A stretch of 51,846 nucleotides of DNA from positions 1 to 51,846 of the forward strand of contig JAPOZM010000070.1 of NCBI GenBank assembly GCA_026706075.1. The letters are read 5' to 3'. This document shows positions 25,841 to 36,053 of the stretch, piece after piece (the first letter of the stretch is position 1; every line of letters begins with the position of its first letter). The stretch comes from Gemmatimonadaceae bacterium. GTDB taxonomy: Bacteria > Latescibacterota > UBA2968 > UBA8231. Position numbers and translations under genes: made by a program. Under the pieces are notes generated by a model. It worked only from the letters and a program-made list of their open reading frames with translations. It did no database searches and was not told where the DNA came from.

Positions 25841-27537
25841 GCCGCGCCGCCGCCCTCGCCGCCGCTCTGCTCTGGCTGCCCGCCGCCGCCGCCGGTCAGG
25901 CGCCGTGGCCGCAGATCCACGGCTCCGTCTCCGACCTGCGCCAGGCCTCGAGGTTCCAGGAGGCGGCCGAGCTGCTGGCCAGGTGGATCGAGGACCATCC
26001 CCGGTACGAGGAGGCTCGACTGGTCCTGGGCGAAGTCCTCGCCGAGGCCGGCCGCCCGGCCGAGGCGGTCGAGGTCTGGACCCGGATGCTGGACGAGCTG
26101 TCTCCGGACCTCGAGCGCTACCGTTCGGTGAGCGCGCGCATGGCCGGTCTGGGCTACGTCGAAGAGGCCCTGGCCGTCCTCCAGGAGGGCTCGGGGCGGG
26201 TCGACGGCGACGACCCCTTCCCCTGGGAGCGGGCCGAGCTGGCCCTGCGGCTGGCCCGCTTCGAGGAGGCCGTGGCGGCGCACCTCGAGTTCCTGCGCCA
26301 GCACCCCTGGCGGCTCCCCCTGGTGGAGAACCGCATCGCCGACATGGTCCGCGCCGGGTCGGGGGAGGGGCAGGCCCCCGGGGATCCCGGGCTGGCGTAT
26401 CTGGAGGCCGCCGAAGAGTCCCTGGCCCGGGCCGAAGGCGAGGCACGCGTCCTGGCGGCCCAGCTCGCGGCCACCGCCGCCCTGGAGACCGGGCGTCCCG
26501 GGCGCGGCGTGCGGGCCCTGGGGCGGGCCCTCCCCGAGGAGGGGGCCCTGCAGGCCCTCTACTCCTTCGCCTCCCGCTGCGAGGCCCGCGGCGATGCCGC
26601 CGCCGCCGCCGAGGCGTATGCCCTGATCGCCGCCCACGGGGGCGAATCGGCGCAGCGCTACCGGTCCCTGCTCAAGCAGGCCGAGATGCGCGAGGTCCTC
26701 GGCGACGGCGAGGGCGCCGTCGAACTCTACACGCGACTGGCCGCCGGCCACCCCCGCCGCGGCGAGGCGGCGGAGGCCCTGCTGCGCGCCGCCCGTCTCC
26801 AGGCCGGGGGCCACGGCACGGCGGCGGAGGCGATGGAGACCCTGTCCACCCTCGAGACGCGGGCCGTCACCCCCGACCTGCAGCGCCGCTGGCTCGGCCT
26901 CCTGGCGGAGTGCCACATCCTCCTCGACGACCTGCCGGCGGCCCGGCGCGAGCTGAGGCGGCTGGCCGCCCTCGACGGAGGACTCGGCGAGGCCGCCTAC
27001 CACCTGGGGCTCGTGGCCTTCTACCAGGGCGACTTCGAGCACGCCGAGGCCCTCGTCGACTCGATGGTCACCGCCTCGCCCTCCGATCCGCTGGCCAACG
27101 ACGCCCTGGCCCTGCTGCTGCTCCTGGAGGAGTTCGGCCACCAGCCGGAGGCCCTGGCCGTGCTCGCCCGGGCGCGGTTGCGCCAGCGCCAGCGCCGCAT
27201 GGAGGAGGCCGAGGCGGAGTGGCAGTGGCTGCTCACCGAGGCGCCCCCGGCCCTCAGGCAGGCGGTCCGCCTGGAGCGGGCCCGCGAGTTGGAGGACCGC
27301 GACCCGGTGCGGGCCCTGGCCCTGTACGTCGAGGCGGGATCGGCCGCCGAGGACCGCAGCCGCACCGCCGTCATCGCCTCCATGGGACGGGCGCGGGTGC
27401 TGGAGAGTCTCGGCGAGGCGGGGGAGGCCCTGCGCCTCTACGAGCAGACGCTGCTGGCCTCGCCCGAGGACTCGCGGGCCCCGGAGATCCGGCGCCGCAT
27501 CGAGGAGTTGCGGCGGCTCCTGGAGCCCAGTGGATGA
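25837..27537 (+). CDS. exported TPR protein of the MoxR locus
   Basis: 566 residues with a signal peptide (about 1-21, AALLWLPAAAAGQ) followed by TPR-like helical repeats along the whole length (for example FQEAAELLARWIEDHPRYEEARLVLGEVLAEAG and ELYTRLAAGHPRRGEAAEALL). The frame is open far upstream inside the previous gene, but the overlap GTGA at 25837 and the signal peptide fix the start. It lies between the coiled-coil protein and the amidotransferase-like protein in the block before moxR. TPR proteins of Bat operons play scaffold roles, and that is the best guess here. Confidence 0.78.
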   Translation: MSRAAALAAALLWLPAAAAGQAPWPQIHGSVSDLRQASRFQEAAELLARWIEDHPRYEEARLVLGEVLAEAGRPAEAVEVWTRMLDELSPDLERYRSVSARMAGLGYVEEALAVLQEGSGRVDGDDPFPWERAELALRLARFEEAVAAHLEFLRQHPWRLPLVENRIADMVRAGSGEGQAPGDPGLAYLEAAEESLARAEGEARVLAAQLAATAALETGRPGRGVRALGRALPEEGALQALYSFASRCEARGDAAAAAEAYALIAAHGGESAQRYRSLLKQAEMREVLGDGEGAVELYTRLAAGHPRRGEAAEALLRAARLQAGGHGTAAEAMETLSTLETRAVTPDLQRRWLGLLAECHILLDDLPAARRELRRLAALDGGLGEAAYHLGLVAFYQGDFEHAEALVDSMVTASPSDPLANDALALLLLLEEFGHQPEALAVLARARLRQRQRRMEEAEAEWQWLLTEAPPALRQAVRLERARELEDRDPVRALALYVEAGSAAEDRSRTAVIASMGRARVLESLGEAGEALRLYEQTLLASPEDSRAPEIRRRIEELRRLLEPSG

Positions 27538-28799
27538 AGGGCCTCCTCCGGCTGGCGTGCACCCTGTGGCTGCTGTCCTCGACCCCCGGCGGGGCCGAGC
27601 GGCTGCTTGTGCCCATGGACCTGACCCAGCAGCAGCACCTCAAGGCCTACGGCCTCGCGTTCTGGGTCCTCGATCGCGGCATCGACGTGGAGTGGCTCCT
27701 CAACTACCGGGGCGGCTCCTTCGCCTTCGAGGCCCACGACCTGATCGCCCGGGAGGCGCGCATCCGGGGGGTCACGGTACACACGATCTCCGAAGCCGAC
27801 ATGGCCCGCATCTATTCCGAGATCGAGGGCGCCAACATGGACGTGGTGCGGCTGGAGAAGGCTCCGCGCATCGCCGTCTACACCCCTCCCAACAAGCAGC
27901 CCTGGGACGACGCCGTGACTCTGGCCCTGGAGTTCGCCGGCATCGACTACGAGAAGCTGTGGGACGAGGAGGTGCTGGCCGGACGCCTCCAGGACTTCGA
28001 CTGGCTGCACCTGCACCACGAGGACTTCACCGGCCAGTACGGCAAGTTCTGGGCCAGCTTCCGCAACGAGGCCTGGTACCGCGGCCAGCAGCGGCTCTAC
28101 GAAGCCCAGGCGCGCAGCCTCGGCTTCGCCAAGGTGTCGGAGCAGAAGAAGGCGGTGGCCCGCCGCATCCGCGAGTACGTCGCCGGCGGCGGCTTCCTCT
28201 TCGCCATGTGCTCGGCCACCGACACCTTCGACATCGCCCTCGCCTCCGACGGCGTCGACCTGGCCCACTCCGTCTTCGACGGCGACGGCATCGACCCCGA
28301 CGGCCAGGGGCGCCTCGACTACAGCCGCTGCGTCGCCTTCGAGGACTTCACCGTCGTCACCGATCCCATCGTCTACGAGCACTCCGACATCGACACGACA
28401 CCGAGGGACGCGCGCCTGATCCGCACTCCCGAGGCCGAGTACTTCACCCTCTTCGAGTTCTCGGCCCGGCACGACCCCGTACCGACGATGCTCACCCAGT
28501 GCCACACCAGCGTCGTCGATGGATTCCTCGGCCAGACCACCGCCTTCCGCCGCCACCTGATCAAGGACCACGTGGTCGTCCTGGCCGAGGTGGAGGGCAC
28601 CGACATCGTCAAGTACATCCACGGCCAGGTGGGGCGCGGCACGGTCACCTTCTACGGCGGCCACGACCCCGAGGACCACAAGCACCACGTGGGGGACCCG
28701 CCGACGCAGCTCTCCCTCCATCCCACATCCCCGGGCTACCGGCTGATCCTGAACAACGTCCTCTTTCCGGCGGCCCGGAAGAAGCAGCGCAAGACGTGA
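27534..28799 (+). CDS. exported protein of the Bacteroidota 'asparagine synthetase B' family (function unknown)
   Basis: 421 residues with a signal peptide (about 1-21). It resembles, almost block by block, a Bacteroidota family commonly named asparagine synthetase B: HLKAYGLAFWVLDRG, VEWLLNYRGGSF, PWDDAVTLALEFAGI, DWLHLHHEDFTGQYGKF, FLFAMCSATDTFDIAL, FYGGHDPEDHKHHVGDPP and SPGYRLILNNVLFPAA. It has neither the N-terminal Cys2 of real AsnB nor a synthetase P-loop, so that name should not be trusted. The fold looks like a glutamine-amidotransferase-like domain. ATG 27534 overlaps the previous gene. Probably periplasmic; substrate unknown. Confidence 0.8.
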   Translation: MKGLLRLACTLWLLSSTPGGAERLLVPMDLTQQQHLKAYGLAFWVLDRGIDVEWLLNYRGGSFAFEAHDLIAREARIRGVTVHTISEADMARIYSEIEGANMDVVRLEKAPRIAVYTPPNKQPWDDAVTLALEFAGIDYEKLWDEEVLAGRLQDFDWLHLHHEDFTGQYGKFWASFRNEAWYRGQQRLYEAQARSLGFAKVSEQKKAVARRIREYVAGGGFLFAMCSATDTFDIALASDGVDLAHSVFDGDGIDPDGQGRLDYSRCVAFEDFTVVTDPIVYEHSDIDTTPRDARLIRTPEAEYFTLFEFSARHDPVPTMLTQCHTSVVDGFLGQTTAFRRHLIKDHVVVLAEVEGTDIVKYIHGQVGRGTVTFYGGHDPEDHKHHVGDPPTQLSLHPTSPGYRLILNNVLFPAARKKQRKT

Positions 28800-28816
28800 T
28801 CCCAAGGAGACTCTGA

Positions 28817-29806
28817 ATGTCCGCCAACGACGTGCAGGCCGTGGCCGATCTGGCTTCGGCGCGACGGCGCCTGGAGGAGGAGATCGGCAAGGTCGTCATC
28901 GGCCAGCACGGCATCGTCGAGGGGCTTCTCGTGGCCCTGATGGCCGGCGGGCACTGCCTGCTCGTGGGCGTGCCGGGCCTGGCCAAGACCCTCCTCATCC
29001 GCACCCTCGCCCAGGCCCTGGACCTGAGCTTCGGGCGCATTCAGTTCACCCCCGACCTGATGCCCTCCGACATCACCGGCACCGAGGTCCTGGAGGAGGA
29101 CCAGGAGACCGGCCACAAGGCGTTCCGCTTCGTCCACGGACCGATCTTCCACAACGTGATCCTCGCCGACGAGATCAACCGCACGCCGCCGAAGACGCAG
29201 GCGGCCCTGCTCGAGGCGATGCAGGAGCACGCCGTCACCGCCGGGGGGAAGACGATGAGGCTGAAGGAGCCCTTCTTCGTCCTGGCCACCCAGAACCCGA
29301 TCGAGCAGGAGGGGACCTACCCCCTGCCGGAGGCGCAGCTGGACCGGTTCCTCTTCGAGCTGCGCATCGACTACCCGGAGGCGGCGGAGGAGGAGGAGAT
29401 CGTGCGCACCACGACGGCGGTCTCGCCGGAGCCGGTGAGTCGCGTCCTCGACGGGGAGCGGATCGCGGCCTTCCAGCGGCTCGTCCGCCAGGTGCCGGTG
29501 GCCGACCAGGTGATCGAGTACGCCGTGCGCCTGGTGCGCGCCACCCGTCCCGGGGAGGGGGCCTCCGAGCGCGTGAGGGAGATGGTCAACTGGGGCGCCG
29601 GACCCCGGGCCTCCCAGAACCTGGTGCTGGCCGGCAAGGCGAGGGCGGCCCTGCAGGGGCGCCACTCCGTCTCCCTCGACGACGTGCGCGCCGTGGCCCT
29701 GCCCGTCCTGCGGCACCGCATCGTCGTCAACTTCCACGCCGAGGCCCAGGCCGTCGACGCCGACCAGCTGGCGCGGCGGCTCCTGGAGGAGGTGCCCGCG
29801 GCGTGA
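28817..29806 (+). CDS. MoxR-family AAA ATPase
   Basis: MoxR ATPases are chaperones that activate or assemble partners, usually with VWA proteins. The 329-residue protein has the MoxR Walker A GVPGLAKTLLIRTL (residues about 53-66), Walker B ILADEINRTPPKTQAALLEAM, and sensor segment ATQNPIEQEGTYPLPEAQLDRF. A C-terminal lid follows. ATG 28817 is preceded by AAGGAG at proper spacing, the clearest ribosome-binding site in this run. The stop overlaps the DUF58 gene by four bases, the standard moxR-DUF58 pairing. Confidence 0.95.
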   Translation: MSANDVQAVADLASARRRLEEEIGKVVIGQHGIVEGLLVALMAGGHCLLVGVPGLAKTLLIRTLAQALDLSFGRIQFTPDLMPSDITGTEVLEEDQETGHKAFRFVHGPIFHNVILADEINRTPPKTQAALLEAMQEHAVTAGGKTMRLKEPFFVLATQNPIEQEGTYPLPEAQLDRFLFELRIDYPEAAEEEEIVRTTTAVSPEPVSRVLDGERIAAFQRLVRQVPVADQVIEYAVRLVRATRPGEGASERVREMVNWGAGPRASQNLVLAGKARAALQGRHSVSLDDVRAVALPVLRHRIVVNFHAEAQAVDADQLARRLLEEVPAA

Positions 29807-30723
29807 CCGAGGGCGCCGCCGCCGGCCTGGCGGACTACCTGGATCCCGAGACGGCCTCCCGCCTGGGCCGCCTGGACCTGATCGCCCGCCTCGTGGTGGA
29901 GGGGTTCATCACCGGCCTGCACCGGTCGCCCTACCACGGCTTCTCCGTCGAGTTCTCCGAGCACCGGCCGTACATGCCCGGCGATCCGCTGCGCGATCTC
30001 GACTGGAAGGCCCTGGCCCGAACCGACCGCCTGTACGTGAAGCGCTACGAGGAGGAGACCAACCTCAAGGCCTGCCTCGCCGTCGACGTGAGCGGCTCCA
30101 TGGCCTTCACCGGCTCGGGCCGCGTCAGCAAGTCACGCTACGCCTGCTGCCTGGCGGCGGCCCTGGCCTACCTGATGCTCCGCCAGCGCGACGCCGTGGG
30201 CTTGGCCCTGCTGGGCGGGGGCCTGCACTCCCTGGTGCCGCCGCGCTCGGTGGGCAGCCACCTCAACGTCCTCCTGCGGCAGCTCTCGGGCGCGGAGCCC
30301 GCCGCCGAGACCGCCCTGGCCCCCGGCCTCCACGACCTGGCCGAGCGGCTCTCCCGGCGCGGCCTCGTGGTCGTCCTCTCCGACCTGCTCGACGATCCAG
30401 GCGAGGTCCTCGGGGGACTGCGCCACCTGCGCCACCGCGGCCACGAGGTGCTGGCCCTGCAGGTCCTCGACCCGAGGGAGCTCGACCTGGAGTTCCGCCG
30501 GTCCGAGACCCGATTCGTCGACCTGGAGGACGCCGAAGGCGGATCCATCGTCACCCAGCCCTGGCACGTGCAGGAGAGCTACCGCGCCCACGTGGAGTCT
30601 CTGCTGGGCCGCTACCGCCGCGGCTGCGCCGAGGCCGGCGTCGACTACGCCCTGATGGACACGTCCACCCCCTTCGACACCGCCCTGAGCCGCTATCTCG
30701 TGCGCCGGCGGCGGATCGGCTGA
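29803..30723 (+). CDS. DUF58 domain protein with VWA-like fold
   Basis: DUF58 proteins pair with MoxR ATPases. The 306 residues carry the DUF58 hallmark EHRPYMPGDPLRDLDWKALART (about 47-68) and a VWA-type metal site VDVSGSMAF (about 93-101, DxSxS). The C-terminal half has the VVVLSDLLDDPGEVL segment. No membrane helix is evident, so it is probably cytoplasmic beside MoxR. It ends the long gene run. BatA/BatB-type membrane VWA genes, which often follow, are missing here. Confidence 0.92.
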   Translation: MTEGAAAGLADYLDPETASRLGRLDLIARLVVEGFITGLHRSPYHGFSVEFSEHRPYMPGDPLRDLDWKALARTDRLYVKRYEEETNLKACLAVDVSGSMAFTGSGRVSKSRYACCLAAALAYLMLRQRDAVGLALLGGGLHSLVPPRSVGSHLNVLLRQLSGAEPAAETALAPGLHDLAERLSRRGLVVVLSDLLDDPGEVLGGLRHLRHRGHEVLALQVLDPRELDLEFRRSETRFVDLEDAEGGSIVTQPWHVQESYRAHVESLLGRYRRGCAEAGVDYALMDTSTPFDTALSRYLVRRRRIG

Positions 30724-30735
30724 GCCCTCCGTCTC

Positions 30736-30759
30736 AATCTTGCATTTTCCTGCAAGATT
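30736..30759. promoter_or_regulatory. 9+9 bp inverted repeat upstream of sufB, candidate Rrf2 operator
   Basis: AATCTTGCA (30736-30744), six bases, then TGCAAGATT (30751-30759): a perfect 9-bp inverted repeat in an AT-rich island of a GC-rich genome. It covers the proposed -35 box of the sufB promoter. Size and symmetry suit a dimeric regulator, and the obvious candidate is the Rrf2 protein encoded at 36866-37345. Weak pairing and no T tract argue against a terminator for the upstream gene. Confidence 0.6.
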
Positions 30760-30767
30760 TGTAGATT
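30740..30767 (+). promoter_or_regulatory. candidate sufB promoter
   Basis: TTGCAT (30740-30745), a 16-base spacer and TAGATT (30762-30767) inside the AT-rich island. A second -35-like TTGACG at 30772-30777 has no good -10 partner (CTGCAA at 30795 is the best). The first arrangement would place the inverted repeat over the -35 box, as expected for a repressed promoter. Confidence 0.4.
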
Positions 30768-30829
30768 CCCCTTGACGGATTCGCGGGCCCCGGCCTGCAA
30801 CCCCCTGTAAAGCAAACAGATAGGACCAA

Positions 30830-32332
<1,503 letters not shown>

Positions 32333-32337
32333 CCCCC

Positions 32338-32369
32338 TGGGCGCCGTGAGCGCAGCGAACTGGCGCCCA
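32338..32369 (+). other. hairpin just after sufB
   Basis: TGGGCGCC (32338-32345) pairs perfectly with GGCGCCCA (32362-32369), starting five bases past the sufB stop. There is no T tract. It could protect the sufB 3' end or slow polymerase. Between this and the next element lies a 12-bp palindrome CCGCGATCGCGG (about 32456-32467). Confidence 0.5.
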
Positions 32370-32467
32370 AGAAGGTCCCGCGAGAGGAGGCTGTCGCTGT
32401 TTTCTCCTCGAAGCCGCGCCGCGGAGGTCCTCAGCGGGTCTCTACAGCCGCCGGGCCGCGATCGCGG

Positions 32468-32657
32468 TCTCCCTTGGGCGTCGGGCGTGGGCCCGCAGGC
32501 GCATTACGCCGGCAGACCCACGCACCCGGGTCTGAAGGACCCCGAGACTCGACAAAGTCGAGGCTCGCAAGCACTTCAGAACGACTGAAGGCAAAGAAAG
32601 ACTGAACTCAACCGGCGTACCGCGCCGAAGGGCCCACGCCCGACGCCCCCCAGGAGA
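32468..32657 (+). ncRNA. structured sufB-sufC spacer: long inverted repeat closing over three hairpins
   Basis: GGGCGTCGGGCGTGGGCCC (32476-32494) is perfectly complementary to 32630-32648. Pairing resumes inward with TACGCCGG/CCGGCGTA and outward with TCTCC (32468-32472) against GGAGA (32653-32657). The last contact covers the sufC ribosome-binding site (AGGAG, 32652-32656). Inside are three local hairpins: AGACCC/GGGTCT near 32514-32533, CTCGAC/GTCGAG with a 3-base loop near 32548-32562, and CTTCAG/CTGAAG near 32574-32590. The layout is a multibranched RNA, or alternatively a MITE-like insertion with imperfect terminal repeats. No protein is supported in the spacer. Confidence 0.55.
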
Positions 32658-32666
32658 ACAACCAAA

Positions 32667-33428
<762 letters not shown>

Positions 33429-33435
33429 GATACCG

Positions 33436-34782
33436 ATGAGCGCAGAGGAGAACCGACGCGGCCCCGAGGCCGTCCGCGACCGCTACCTGGCCGCCTTCGA
33501 GGGCTTCGAGCGATCCCTGAACGGCGGCGCCGGCCGGCTCCACGCCCGCCGCCGGGAGGCGATCGCCCGCGTCGCCGACATCGGCCTGCCGACTTCCCGG
33601 TACGAGGCCTGGTCGCACACCAACCCGGCCCCCCTGACCCACACCTTCTTCGCCCCGGTGGCCGAGCCCGGGCCCCTGACCGCCGCCGAGGTGCGGCCCC
33701 TGCTGGCCGACGGCGTCGACGGCGCCGTGCTGGTCTTCGTCGACGGCTGCTACGTCCCGGACCTGTCGCGGGCCGGCGCCCTTCCCGCGGGGGTGCAGGT
33801 GCGCTCCCTCGGCGACCTGGGTCCCGAGGAGTGGGAGGGGCTCGACGACCTGGGCGCCCACACCCTCGACCTCGACGAGAGCTTCGCCGCCCTCAGCACC
33901 GCCTTCGTGCGCGACGGCGCCTTCATCTCGGTGCCGGGGGGCGCCGCCTTGGACACCCCGGTCCAGGTACTCCACGTGGCCAGCGGCCAGGGGCTGACGA
34001 CGCCCCGGACCCTCGTGGCGGCCGGCGCCGGCAGCCAGGTCACGGTGATCGAGACCTTCGCCGGCACCGGCGCCGGCGCCGGCCGGCTGGTTGCGCCGGT
34101 AACGGAGATCTCCGTCGGCCCCGGGGCCGGCGTCGAGTACGGCCGGGTCCATCTCCACGGGGAGGCGGCCTGCCACGCCGGCACCCTCCACGTGAAGGAG
34201 GCCGGGGAGGCCCGCTTCACGGCCCACACCCTCTGTCTGACGGGCCGGGCCGTGCGCGAGGACGTGACCACCGTCCTCGACGGCGAGGGCATCGACTCCA
34301 CCCTCAACGGCCTGTTCCTGCCGCGCGCCCGGGAGCTGGTTGACAACTACACCACCATCGAGCACGCCGCCCCGAACTGCAGCAGCCACGAGCTCTACAA
34401 GGGGATCCTCGGCGGCCGGGCCCAGGGAGTCTTCCGCGGCAAGATCCACGTCCACCGGGTCGCCCAGAAGACCGACGCCTTCCAGTCCAACCAGAACCTG
34501 CTGCTCTCCGACGACGCCCAGGTGACCTCCAAGCCGCAGCTGGAGATCTACGCCGACGACGTCCGCTGCAGCCACGGGTCGACGACCGGTCAGCTCGACG
34601 CGGCGGCCCTGTTCTACCTGCGCTCCCGCGGCGTGGGGCTGGCCGAGGCCCGGCGCGTCCTCACCCGCGCCTTCGCCGGCGAGCTGGTGGAGCGCGTCAC
34701 CCACGACGGCCTCCGGGCCCACGTGGAGGGCCTGGTCTCCCGGCGCGTCGACGCCGTCCTGGCCGGCGGGGAGGCCGCGTGA
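33436..34782 (+). CDS. sufD: Fe-S cluster assembly protein SufD
   Basis: SufD is the SufB paralogue that completes SufBC2D. The 448-residue protein has a variable helical N terminus (SRYEAWSHTNPAPL) and the right-handed beta-helix core. The family C terminus includes HELYKGILGGRAQGVFRGKI, VHRVAQKTDAFQSNQNLLLS, YADDVRCSHGSTTGQLD and FYLRSRGV. ATG 33436 follows sufC by 7 bases with AGAGGAG-like sequence just downstream of the start; the gene overlaps sufS by four bases. Confidence 0.95.
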   Translation: MSAEENRRGPEAVRDRYLAAFEGFERSLNGGAGRLHARRREAIARVADIGLPTSRYEAWSHTNPAPLTHTFFAPVAEPGPLTAAEVRPLLADGVDGAVLVFVDGCYVPDLSRAGALPAGVQVRSLGDLGPEEWEGLDDLGAHTLDLDESFAALSTAFVRDGAFISVPGGAALDTPVQVLHVASGQGLTTPRTLVAAGAGSQVTVIETFAGTGAGAGRLVAPVTEISVGPGAGVEYGRVHLHGEAACHAGTLHVKEAGEARFTAHTLCLTGRAVREDVTTVLDGEGIDSTLNGLFLPRARELVDNYTTIEHAAPNCSSHELYKGILGGRAQGVFRGKIHVHRVAQKTDAFQSNQNLLLSDDAQVTSKPQLEIYADDVRCSHGSTTGQLDAAALFYLRSRGVGLAEARRVLTRAFAGELVERVTHDGLRAHVEGLVSRRVDAVLAGGEAA

Positions 34783-36053
34783 CCGCCCCCCAGCCGGTCC
34801 TGAGCCCGCCCGTGAGCAGCGACGGGCCCCTCGACGTCGACGCCGTCCGGCGGGACTTCCCGATCCTCGGGCGGGCGGTGCGAGGCCGGGCGCTGGTCTA
34901 CCTCGACAACGCCGCCACCACCCAGAAGCCGAGGCCGGTGATCGACGCCGTGGAGCGCTACTACGAGGAGGAGAACGCCAACATCCACCGCGGCGTCCAC
35001 TTCCTCAGCCAGCAGGCCACGTTCTCCTACGAGCGGGCCCGCGGCCGGCTGGCCACCTTCGTCAACGCCGCCGAGAGCGCCGAGGTCGTGTTCTGCCGGG
35101 GGGCGACCGAGGCGGCCAACCTCGTGGCCCACGGGTACGCGAGGTCCCGAGTGGGCCCGGGGGACGAGATCCTCGTCACCCACATGGAGCACCACTCCAA
35201 CATCGTCCCATGGCAGATGTTGTGCGAGGCAACGGGGGCCCGCCTGCGGGCGGCACCCGTCACCGACGAAGGCGAGCTCGACCTGGCGGCCTTCGCGGAC
35301 CTGCTCTGCCCGCGCACCCGCCTCGTGGCCGTGGCTCACGCCTCCAACGTCCTCGGCACCGTCAACCCCGTGCGCCGCATCTGCGATCTGGCCCGTGAGT
35401 ACGGGGCCGCGGTCTTCGTCGATGGCGCCCAGGGCGCGCCCCACCTGCCGGTGGACGTGCAGGCCCTGGGCTGCGACTTCTACGCCCTCTCCGGCCACAA
35501 GCTGTTCGCGCCCACGGGGATCGGTATCCTCTACGGCCGCCGGGAGCTGCTCGAGGGCATGGCTCCCTACGAGGGCGGCGGCTCCATGATCCAGTCCGTC
35601 TCCTTCGAGGGCACCACCTGGGCCGAGCCGCCGGCCCGCTTCGAGGCCGGCACGCCGAACATCGCCGGCGCCGTGGGCCTGGAGGCCGCGGTGGACTACC
35701 TCAACGGGCTCGGCATGGAGCGCGTCTCCGCGTACGAGGAGGAGTTGCTCGCCTACGCCTCGGGGCACCTGGCCGAGGTCGAGGGTCTGCGCCCCTTCGG
35801 CGAGGCCCGGCCCAAGGTGCCGGTCCTCTCCTTCGCCCTCGACGGGGCCCATCCCCACGACATCGGCACCATCCTCGACGCCGAGGGGGTGGCCGTGCGC
35901 ACCGGCCACCACTGCGCCCAGCCGCTGATGCAACGCTTCGGCGTGCCCGCCATGACCCGGGCTTCGCTGGCCTTCTACAACACCCGCCGCGAGATCGACC
36001 TGCTGGTCGAGGCCCTGCACGAGGTGGATGCGGTGATGGGAGGCGCGTCGTGA
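34779..36053 (+). CDS. sufS: cysteine desulfurase SufS
   Basis: A PLP-dependent desulfurase that removes sulfur from cysteine for cluster assembly. In the 424 residues, the PLP lysine is Lys241 in [18 protein letters not shown]. The substrate-attacking Cys379 is in [15 protein letters not shown], the short-loop class II form that needs a partner such as Suf[12 protein letters not shown] and [12 protein letters not shown] are typical. GTG 34779 overlaps sufD. An N-terminal extension of about 20 residues precedes the conserved [11 protein letters not shown]. Confidence 0.97.
   Translation: MTAPQPVLSPPVSSDGPLDVDAVRRDFPILGRAVRGRALVYLDNAATTQKPRPVIDAVERYYEEENANIHRGVHFLSQQATFSYERARGRLATFVNAAESAEVVFCRGATEAANLVAHGYARSRVGPGDEILVTHMEHHSNIVPWQMLCEATGARLRAAPVTDEGELDLAAFADLLCPRTRLVAVAHASNVLGTVNPVRRICDLAREYGAAVFVDGAQGAPHLPVDVQALGCDFYALSGHKLFAPTGIGILYGRRELLEGMAPYEGGGSMIQSVSFEGTTWAEPPARFEAGTPNIAGAVGLEAAVDYLNGLGMERVSAYEEELLAYASGHLAEVEGLRPFGEARPKVPVLSFALDGAHPHDIGTILDAEGVAVRTGHHCAQPLMQRFGVPAMTRASLAFYNTRREIDLLVEALHEVDAVMGGAS

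Noticed and set aside
21704..26446. 1580-codon open frame on the minus strand antisense to the propeller, DUF4159, coiled-coil and TPR genes
   Set aside because: It is Pro/Arg/Gly-rich, has no recognisable domain, and opposes plus-strand genes with clear families. Long antisense frames are expected in DNA this GC-rich.
27534..28799. Annotation as a genuine asparagine synthetase
   Set aside because: No catalytic Cys2 and no synthetase P-loop; a signal peptide is present.
30736..30759. Inverted repeat before sufB as terminator of the DUF58 gene
   Set aside because: The stem is AT-rich and weak and is not followed by a T tract, unlike the strong GC stems of the two clear terminators in this window (9186-9222 and 39902-39937).
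32346..32588. 80-codon open frame in the sufB-sufC spacer
   Set aside because: No ribosome-binding site, no family, Arg/Ser-rich; the spacer is better explained by RNA or repeat structure.
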